Assembly (NCBI GenBank): GCA_039798005.1
Contig: JBDKGV010000094.1
Span: forward strand, 1 to 12,596
DNA: 12,596 bases
Source: JBDKGV01 sp039798005
Lineage (GTDB): Bacteria > Fibrobacterota > Fibrobacteria > UBA5070
Reading direction: 5' to 3'
Shown piece by piece: positions 6,062-11,261 of the stretch. The translations under genes and the position numbers were made by a program. Every line of letters starts with the position of its first letter. The stretch's first letter is position 1. Below the pieces are notes generated by a model. It was not told the DNA's origin. It made no database searches and worked only from the letters and a program-made list of their open reading frames with translations.

Positions 6062-6747
6062 GCGGGCCCCCGCAATTTTTCTTCGTCAAGGATGATGAGT
6101 TCGCGGCCTTCGATGGTCAGGACGCCTTCCTTCTGAAGCGCGCCCAGCACTCGCGAGACGGTTTCCCGGGTGGTGCAGGCAAGCTCGGCGATTTCGGCCT
6201 GAGGGGGACGGTCGCGCAGGATGAGTTGTCCCTTGTGACGCACGCCGTGGGTCTCGGCGAACTGGAGCAGCGCGGCGGCGACGCGGCCGTTCACGGGCAT
6301 CAGAGCCAAGGCCTCGATGCGGCGATTGGCTTGGCGCAAGCGCATGGAAAGCTCGGAAAGCATGGCGATGGCGATGTCGGGGCACTCGCGCATGAGATTG
6401 ACGAACGCCTCGCGGCGGATGTGGAGCAGGCGCGCCTCGGAGGTGGTGCGCACCGAGGCGGAGCGAGGATCACCGTCCAGAAGCGACATCTCGCCGAAGA
6501 AATCGCCTTCGGTCAGAAGGGCGAGAATGGCCTCGCGACCGTCGGGGCCGGCGATCGCCACCTTGGCTTCCCCTTCCAAGAGGACGTAGAAGCCGCGGTT
6601 GCCCTCGTCGTCCTCCCGCACGATGGTGGTCCCTTTGCTTGCGGTCGAAACTTCCGACACGGCAAGGATGGCGGCCAGTTGGGATGGACTCATGGTGGCA
6701 AAAAGCGGCACCTCGCGCAGACTTTGCGGATCCAGGGAGACCTTCAT
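6058..6747 (-). CDS. CRP/FNR-family transcriptional regulator
   Basis: A 229-residue protein from ATG 6747-6745; ATGs at 6765 and 6783 are in frame and possible, and no ribosome binding site decides. I prefer 6747 because 229 residues fits the family and the reading starts just before the cyclic-nucleotide-binding domain. That domain (about 10-125) has the cassette GDFFGEMSLLDGDPRSASVR at 81-100, with Glu86, Arg96 and Ser97 matching the cAMP ribose and phosphate contacts of E. coli CRP. The CRP Thr127/Ser128 adenine contacts are replaced by Ala140/Asn141, so the ligand may differ. A long dimer helix (about 124-150) precedes the winged helix. The recognition helix CTTRETVSRVL keeps Arg194, Glu195 and Arg199, the triad that reads TGTGA in CRP. 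There are no cysteine clusters for an FNR-type iron-sulfur cluster. It heads a four-gene coupled operon. Confidence 0.92.
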   Translation of the reverse strand: MKVSLDPQSLREVPLFATMSPSQLAAILAVSEVSTASKGTTIVREDDEGNRGFYVLLEGEAKVAIAGPDGREAILALLTEGDFFGEMSLLDGDPRSASVRTTSEARLLHIRREAFVNLMRECPDIAIAMLSELSMRLRQANRRIEALALMPVNGRVAAALLQFAETHGVRHKGQLILRDRPPQAEIAELACTTRETVSRVLGALQKEGVLTIEGRELIILDEEKLRGPA

Positions 6748-6832
6748 GACATTCAAGTTAGCCATCCGGCGGCATTTCGACATCCCGAAAGCGCGACAGG
6801 ACAGTGTTCTGGATGCCCTTTTGAAGTTGAAA

Positions 6833-6838
6833 ATGATA
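6833..6838 (-). promoter_or_regulatory. Possible -10 element of the CRP-family operon
   Basis: On the minus strand, TATCAT (5 of 6 to TATAAT) lies about 86 bases before the chosen start, in the short AT-rich part of the gap between the divergent genes. The -35 position (TTCCAC at 17-bp spacing) matches poorly. If used, an activator may be needed. Confidence 0.25.
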
Positions 6839-6848
6839 TGCTGGCCCG

Positions 6849-7382
6849 ATGACCTGTGGAAAATGGCTGGCCTTGGTGGCTCTGATCGCGGCAAGTGCGG
6901 CAAGGGCGAGTTGCTTCATGGAACTGGCTGGGTGCACGTCGGCCTGTGATGCCGATGCCGAGGAGGATTGCATGAAACGCTGCGCCCAGCGCGAGAAGGA
7001 GTGCCGTGCCAAGCCGGTTCCGGCGCTCAATACGGGAGTCTTTGCCGGAAAGGTCGTCGGCAATTCAAGGATGGAATGCGTGAGCGCCTCCTTCGATCCG
7101 CAGGATTACAACTGGTTCGCCTTCCGGAACCTCTGCCCCGAGGCGATCAAGGTCCAGTACATCCAGCCGGGTCAGTTTGAAGGACGCGGCTGCACCGTGC
7201 CCACCGGAAGCTTGTGCCGGACAGGTTTGACGCGCCGCGACTTGGATCAGGCCCAAGCGCGAGGGGGAATGAAGTGGGCCATCTGCGATGCCGGACATGT
7301 GGCTCGAGGGCCCTCGGGTGAGTTGTATCGCTATTCCGATTCGACGTTTTATTGCATCAAGGAGCCAGATTCGATGCGTTGA
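6849..7382 (+). CDS. Secreted cysteine-rich protein, twin CX3C pattern, unknown function
   Basis: I do not recognise the family. The protein has 177 residues from ATG 6849, with no clear ribosome binding site. Residues 1-20 (MTCGKWLALVALIAASAARA) form a Sec signal peptide with A-x-A cleavage. The mature part holds 12 cysteines, an even number suited to periplasmic or extracellular disulfides: 22, 29, 33, 41, 45, 52, 77, 96, 115, 123, 146 and 169. The first six show mirror-symmetric spacing (7, 4, 8, 4, 7), giving two C-x3-C units inside a charged helical stretch (DADAEEDCMKRCAQREKEC), as in disulfide-linked helical hairpins. The remainder (about 66-177) is probably beta-rich. It is divergent from the CRP-family gene and 52 bp ahead of the first CsgG-like paralogue, with a promoter between, so it may be transcribed separately. 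Confidence 0.75.
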   Translation: MTCGKWLALVALIAASAARASCFMELAGCTSACDADAEEDCMKRCAQREKECRAKPVPALNTGVFAGKVVGNSRMECVSASFDPQDYNWFAFRNLCPEAIKVQYIQPGQFEGRGCTVPTGSLCRTGLTRRDLDQAQARGGMKWAICDAGHVARGPSGELYRYSDSTFYCIKEPDSMR

Positions 7383-7400
7383 TGGGATTGGATTCCAGTC

Positions 7401-7428
7401 TTGTGAGTTGTTTGTCTCCAAGTATATT
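7401..7428 (+). promoter_or_regulatory. Predicted promoter of the CsgG-like paralogue pair
   Basis: TTGTGA (7401-7406, 4 of 6) and TATATT (7423-7428, 5 of 6) are separated by 16 bp. This is the best sigma-70-like promoter I can see in the window. The -35 also contains a TGTGA half-site of the type CRP-family proteins read, but no matching second half. Transcription would begin close to the ATG at 7435, giving a very short or no leader. Confidence 0.45.
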
Positions 7429-7434
7429 GCTGGA

Positions 7435-8679
7435 ATGAAATTCAATTCAGAAATGCAGGATGCTGCATCCCCGTACAATGATCCATCGAGTCTGAAACCA
7501 TCGCTGCGGTCTGTTTCGATTCGTTCTCTCTTTCTCCTGTGTGTCGCCGCGGTGTTGGCGCATTCGCAAACCGCCAAGCCGAAGATGAACATTGCCGTGC
7601 TGCCCCTTTCGGCTCAAGGCGTGGACAGCGCCTCCGCTCAAGTGCTGACCGACGCGCTCGCCGATGAGATTCTCAACACCGGCAAGGTGCGGGTGATGGA
7701 ACGCTCCCAGATGGCCGAAGTGCTGAAGGAACAAGGCTTTCAGAACGGCGGCTCCTGTGATCAGAGCGAATGCGCCATCATGATGGGCAAGCTCTTGGGG
7801 ATCGAAAAGATCGTGGTGGGATCGGTCGGAAAGTTCGGAAATTCACATACCCTGACCCTTCGCGGGGTGAATGTGGCGACGGGTGAAATTGAGGTGAGTG
7901 TTCGACGCATCCAGAAAGGTGATATCGAAGCCGTGTTGTCGGACTTGCTGCCTTCCTTGGCGCAGGACCTGTCGGCGCAATTGGTCGGGGAAAAACCGTC
8001 CAAGAGCCTTCCAAAGGTGGCCTTCCAAGATTCCTCGGCCACGGGTTCCATCCCTCCTTCGGTGCGTCGCGATACCTTGCCTGCGGGAAAGCCGCTGGCC
8101 AAGAAGCCGGATTCTTCCAGTCTGGCGGCTCGCCCGGCGATCGCACCGGCGACGCCTGTGGCGACTCCGGTTCCGGAGCTGGATGATCGTCAGAAGCTCC
8201 ATCAGGGCCCGAGGATTCTCCTGGGCGTGACGGCCGGGCTCAACAGTCTGGTCAATCCACTGGTCGGATTCCGACTTGGCGCCGAACTTTCGGGCATCAG
8301 CTTCAGCGTCGGGTGGTCGCCGGTGAGCATGGCCATTGAGGAACAAGTCAAAAAAGCATCGGGTGTCGCCGATATCGGGCTCGAATACAACTTGAACGCC
8401 AATTTTGGCCTGAATGGCATCGGTGTGCAATACTGTCATGCGAAATTTGATGACAATGATTTCACCGAATATGTCGTGCAGTACCAGAGAGACATTGGTG
8501 ATCCCGGCGATTTCTATTTTGAGATCGGAGCCGGATTGTTGAAGTATAAGAGTGAGTATTGGAGCACCGATTATTCATATGATTATTCCACATCGAATTC
8601 GACTGAAACTCCCGTCTACAATTCCGAGTCGGCGCAATTTGCAACCGTGCATGTAGGCTTCATGTATCGGTTCTTTTGA
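7435..8679 (+). CDS. CsgG/TolB-like domain fused to an outer-membrane barrel-like C-terminus (paralogue 1)
   Basis: A 414-residue protein from ATG 7435. Alternatives are ATG 7453 or CTG 7492; the last would leave a neat signal peptide just before RSLFLLCVAAVLAHSQ. After the signal (about 30-45), residues 50-185 form a CsgG-like alpha/beta domain: IAVLPLSAQGVDSASAQ, LADEILNTGKVRVMERSQ, the motif SCDQSECA (107-114), then KLLGIEKIVVGSVGK. A Pro/Ser/Ala-rich linker follows (186-258). Residues 259-414 alternate like amphipathic strands and end GFMYRFF with a terminal Phe, as in outer-membrane beta-barrels. CsgG-type domains normally assemble envelope machines or sense periplasmic state; this protein's own function is unknown. 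A closely similar paralogue follows directly. The C-terminal coding part (8400-8640) is AT-richer than the N-terminal part. Confidence 0.75.
   Translation: MKFNSEMQDAASPYNDPSSLKPSLRSVSIRSLFLLCVAAVLAHSQTAKPKMNIAVLPLSAQGVDSASAQVLTDALADEILNTGKVRVMERSQMAEVLKEQGFQNGGSCDQSECAIMMGKLLGIEKIVVGSVGKFGNSHTLTLRGVNVATGEIEVSVRRIQKGDIEAVLSDLLPSLAQDLSAQLVGEKPSKSLPKVAFQDSSATGSIPPSVRRDTLPAGKPLAKKPDSSSLAARPAIAPATPVATPVPELDDRQKLHQGPRILLGVTAGLNSLVNPLVGFRLGAELSGISFSVGWSPVSMAIEEQVKKASGVADIGLEYNLNANFGLNGIGVQYCHAKFDDNDFTEYVVQYQRDIGDPGDFYFEIGAGLLKYKSEYWSTDYSYDYSTSNSTETPVYNSESAQFATVHVGFMYRFF
7597..7629 (+). repeat. 33-bp block identical to 8787-8819 (copy 1)
   Basis: This segment encodes most of VLPLSAQGVDS in paralogue 1 and is identical base for base to 8787-8819 in paralogue 2, although third positions diverge on both sides. 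It marks the duplication and may reflect recent gene conversion. Confidence 0.8.
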
Positions 8680-8684
8680 GAGGA
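8679..8684 (+). promoter_or_regulatory. Ribosome binding site fixing the start of paralogue 2
   Basis: AGAGGA lies 6 bases before GTG at 8691. It favours that start over the TTG at 8676, which overlaps the previous stop and would place this purine run inside the coding region. Confidence 0.6.
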
Positions 8685-8690
8685 TTCATT

Positions 8691-9677
8691 GTGATCCTTT
8701 CGCCGTGCCGAGTCTGGCGGGCACCGATTTCCATCGCGTGCCTCTGGCTTGCCACTGCGGTGTTGGGACAGGCGCAGTCGGTTGCTGTGCTGCCCCTTTC
8801 GGCTCAAGGCGTGGACAGCACCTCGGCGCAGTTGCTGACCGAGGCGCTTTCCGAGGAAATCCTCAACTTGGGCCGATTGCGCGTGATGAACCGCTCCTTG
8901 ATGACGAAAGTCCTGAAGGATCAAGGGTTCGTCTCCTGTGATCAAGCCGAATGTGCCCGCTCGATGGGGGATGTCTTGGGGGTTGAAAAAATCGTGGTGG
9001 GGTCGGTGGCTCGTCAGGATACGGAGTACAGCCTCAAGCTGATCGGTGTGAACGTGAAGACGGGTGCCATCGAAGTGGCGAGCGTGCGGAATTCCCTGAA
9101 AGGGGATATTGAATGGGTCTGGTCGAGTCAGATTCCATCCTTGGCTCAAGAGCTGTCGGTAGGATTGACAGGGAATGGTGAGGGACCAAGCCTTGCCGCC
9201 GTGGAGCCGGGTGACACCTCCATTCAAACGGATTCAATCCCCAATGCGACAGCCTCAAGGCGCAACTCCCAAGATCTCGTGCGCGCAGGGAAATTAAGAT
9301 ATTCAGAAGTTCATGAGGGAAATCGTGGGGTTGTTGGATTGACAATGGGCTTGACCAGCTATGCGTCGCCTATTCTTGGTGTCCGGTTAGGTTATGAATA
9401 CTCTGGGGTCGGATTGACTTTGGGATCCTCGCTTTTGGGTGGATATGAAGTTCGCGCCTTCAAGCATTTTGTGGAAAATGCGGTTGCATTGCAATATTCC
9501 AAGTCGGGAAGATATGATAATAATTTCACGGAGGTGGCTGCGGAGTTTCAAGCGGATATCGGGGATCCGGGGGAATTCTACCTTGAATTTGGTGCTGGTG
9601 TCCTGATGCGTGACCGCACGACGAAATCCGGCGCGAGTCCGGTTGGTCATTTCGGGTTCATGTACCGATACTTTTGA
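8691..9677 (+). CDS. CsgG/TolB-like domain fused to an outer-membrane barrel-like C-terminus (paralogue 2)
   Basis: A 328-residue protein from GTG 8691, 11 bp after the stop of paralogue 1, so surely co-transcribed. A signal peptide covers about 1-29 (APISIACLWLATAVLGQAQ). The CsgG-like domain (30-160) follows paralogue 1 closely: VAVLPLSAQGVDSTSAQ, SEEILNLGRLRVMNRS, the SCDQAECA motif at 82-89, then VLGVEKIVVGSVA. The linker is shorter (about 160-210). Residues 212-328 are barrel-like, with DIGDPGEFYLEFGAGVL at 289-305 and the ending GFMYRYF, both nearly matching paralogue 1. The protein is 86 residues shorter than its partner, mostly in the N-terminal extension, the linker and the last loop. 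Coding for residues 200-290 is noticeably AT-richer. Function unknown; the pair may form a hetero-oligomer in the outer membrane. Confidence 0.75.
   Translation: MILSPCRVWRAPISIACLWLATAVLGQAQSVAVLPLSAQGVDSTSAQLLTEALSEEILNLGRLRVMNRSLMTKVLKDQGFVSCDQAECARSMGDVLGVEKIVVGSVARQDTEYSLKLIGVNVKTGAIEVASVRNSLKGDIEWVWSSQIPSLAQELSVGLTGNGEGPSLAAVEPGDTSIQTDSIPNATASRRNSQDLVRAGKLRYSEVHEGNRGVVGLTMGLTSYASPILGVRLGYEYSGVGLTLGSSLLGGYEVRAFKHFVENAVALQYSKSGRYDNNFTEVAAEFQADIGDPGEFYLEFGAGVLMRDRTTKSGASPVGHFGFMYRYF
8787..8819 (+). repeat. 33-bp block identical to 7597-7629 (copy 2)
   Basis: Second copy of the identical block shared by the tandem paralogues, encoding the same opening strand and turn of the CsgG-like domain. 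Confidence 0.8.
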
Positions 9678-9679
9678 GC

Positions 9680-9711
9680 GCATCCATCACTCCCATGGGA
9701 GTCATGGATGC
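9680..9711. terminator. Hairpin 1 between convergent genes
   Basis: GCATCCAT (9680-9687) pairs with ATGGATGC (9704-9711). After one C-C mismatch, ACTCC pairs with GGAGT, leaving loop CATG. It begins 2 bases past the stop of paralogue 2. No T-run follows on either strand, so it may protect the 3' end or work with Rho rather than act as a classical intrinsic terminator. Confidence 0.5.
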
Positions 9712-9732
9712 GGCCCGCGCCAGGGACCGTGA

Positions 9733-9767
9733 CCCGCGCCGCGCAGGCGACGCAGCGCCGGCGCGGG
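9733..9767. terminator. Hairpin 2 between convergent genes
   Basis: CCCGCGCCGCGC (9733-9744) pairs with GCGC (9755-9758) and GGCGCGGG (9760-9767) around a single bulged C, leaving a 10-base loop. It lies 11 bases beyond the stop of the minus-strand pyrophosphorylase gene. The stem is very GC-rich with no T-run; a bidirectional stop or mRNA-end structure is likely. Confidence 0.5.
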
Positions 9768-9778
9768 GGAATGGCGAA

Positions 9779-11092
9779 TCAGCCGGGCAATTCACCCCAT
9801 AGCGAAAGACCCGGGTTCACCAGTTCGCCTTGCAACAGCGGGGAATCGGTGGAGAGTCCTTGGGCGATCCAGCTCTTGCGCCATGCCGCCGTCTGGGCAC
9901 GCAGGGCCGCCAAGGCCGAGGCCGGGGAATCGACGCCGTCGGCGTTCTTGACGGGCGCGAATTCCATGGAGCGATCCACCCGCAGCAGCGACATCGAACC
10001 GGCCAGCGGAAAGGCGTCGAAGAGGAAGCGCTCGTACTTGCACACGGGATCGGGATTTTCCAGTCCAGTGGCGGCATCGAGGGTCGCAAGCTTCTTGCGG
10101 GCAAGGTGCCATGGCAGGCCTTCGCGGGCGAAACGGGCCGCCGTTGCGGTGCGTACGAAGTGGGAGGCGATGTTGGCTTCGCGAAACAGCAGTCCGCCGT
10201 CCGGGGCGCGCTTGTCGGCCAAGGCGCCGATCTCGGTGTATTCGGCGACGCCGGGTTTGCCTTCGGTGTCCAGACGGAACACGCCCGCCTTCTCGGTCGG
10301 CTCCTCGCGCAGCACGGTCTTGGAGGAAACCGGGGATCCGGAGAGGTCGGCAAAGCCCAGGAAGACCGGATCGCACGGGACGGACAGGGCGTTGTCCACG
10401 CCGGCGATGTGAAGCCACTCCACTCCGGAGGCTTCGAGTTCGGAGAGAAGCCCGGAGCGTTCCAAGGCAAGGAACACGCCGCCATTGCCGTCGGGCGCCA
10501 AGGCCAGGCTTTCGGGCGAGGCAAGGAGGGCGTGGCCATTCGTGTCCAGCGCGGGAAAGACGCCCTGCTGGAAGAATCGCAATCCGCTCGGAGGGAAAAG
10601 GGATTCCCGGGCCGAGAACCAAGCACGCGTGCTGGCGTCGTTCTCGGGGGAGGTCATCACGAGAAAGAGGGGAGTGCGGCCGCTGATCTTGCCAAGGCGC
10701 GAGAGGCGGCGGCACAGCAGATCAAAGAGGGTCCAGTCATCGGGGAAGCCAAGCGGTGCGATTCCCTTGGGGCCTGAAAAACCCAGGCGGCTGCCTTGGC
10801 CACCTGCCATCAGGACGAAGGCGGCCTTGCCGGCGGCAAGCATCTCAATGCCGTGGGCGCGGAAGCTCCATGCATCCTGGGCCGAGGGTGTGGAGGATAT
10901 CGGGGGGAGAAGTGCCGGGATCTCCGGGGCGGGGGCGGCAGGCCCGGCGCTTGCGTGGGCATGGGTGACCTCGGCCCAGTCGACGGATGCGGCTTGGGAT
11001 TCGAGGTGATTCCGGGCGCTTCCATCAAGACGCATGAGGGCGGAGGCGAGAGGGGACTGGCCGTGCTGTTCCAGAAGGGGAATGAGATCCAT
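9779..11092 (-). CDS. UAP1-type UDP-sugar pyrophosphorylase (UDPGP family)
   Basis: A 437-residue protein from ATG 11092-11090. The nucleotide-binding loop VLMAGGQGSRLGFSGPKG (93-110) defines the eukaryote-like UDPGP family. The rest matches the UAP/AGX branch better than plain UDP-glucose pyrophosphorylases: PDGNGGVFLAL (200-210), VDNALSVPCDP (232-242), GVAEYTEIG (281-289), REANIASHF (304-312), KYERFLFDAFPLA (352-364) and MEFAPVKNADG (376-386). The enzyme should make a UDP-sugar, probably UDP-GlcNAc or UDP-GalNAc, from UTP and the sugar 1-phosphate, feeding wall or surface glycan synthesis in the cytoplasm. Bacteria normally use GlmU for UDP-GlcNAc, so this may be an additional or broader-specificity enzyme. 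The N-terminal 90 residues are Ala/Pro-rich and less conserved. The ribosome binding site is weak. It is divergent from the GH5 gene. Confidence 0.85.
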   Translation of the reverse strand: MDLIPLLEQHGQSPLASALMRLDGSARNHLESQAASVDWAEVTHAHASAGPAAPAPEIPALLPPISSTPSAQDAWSFRAHGIEMLAAGKAAFVLMAGGQGSRLGFSGPKGIAPLGFPDDWTLFDLLCRRLSRLGKISGRTPLFLVMTSPENDASTRAWFSARESLFPPSGLRFFQQGVFPALDTNGHALLASPESLALAPDGNGGVFLALERSGLLSELEASGVEWLHIAGVDNALSVPCDPVFLGFADLSGSPVSSKTVLREEPTEKAGVFRLDTEGKPGVAEYTEIGALADKRAPDGGLLFREANIASHFVRTATAARFAREGLPWHLARKKLATLDAATGLENPDPVCKYERFLFDAFPLAGSMSLLRVDRSMEFAPVKNADGVDSPASALAALRAQTAAWRKSWIAQGLSTDSPLLQGELVNPGLSLWGELPG

Positions 11093-11250
11093 GCGGCGAA
11101 ATCTAGTCTCCGGGCGGGGCGTATTCCCGGGGCGAAAATTGTGCTGGATTCCTCACGATATTCATGAACCGATTCCATGGATCGTGCGACAGATGGTGGG
11201 CAATCCAGCGACCGGGACAAATGCCGGTTCGCTGACGAGGAGAGACAAAG

Positions 11251-11258
11251 GGAGGTGA
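11251..11258 (+). promoter_or_regulatory. Strong ribosome binding site of the GH5 gene
   Basis: GGAGGTGA lies just ahead of ATG 11262, with the GGAGG core 6 bases from it. It is the most complete Shine-Dalgarno sequence in the window and suggests high translation of this exported enzyme. In the 169-bp divergent gap before it I find no convincing promoter. Confidence 0.75.
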
Positions 11259-11261
11259 GGG

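Noticed and set aside
4986..6095. Plus-strand open frame of 369 codons opposite the TPR and PASTA genes
   Set aside because: It spans the antisense of two real genes and their junction, and its composition is low-complexity Ser/Arg/Ala.
6748..6903. 52-residue N-terminal extension of the CRP-family protein
   Set aside because: It would overlap the divergent cysteine-rich gene and its composition does not resemble the family; 229 residues is the usual size.
11167..11183. Palindromic element around TCCATGGA upstream of the GH5 gene
   Set aside because: The core is an 8-bp palindrome but the flanks do not extend it properly; too short to call an operator.
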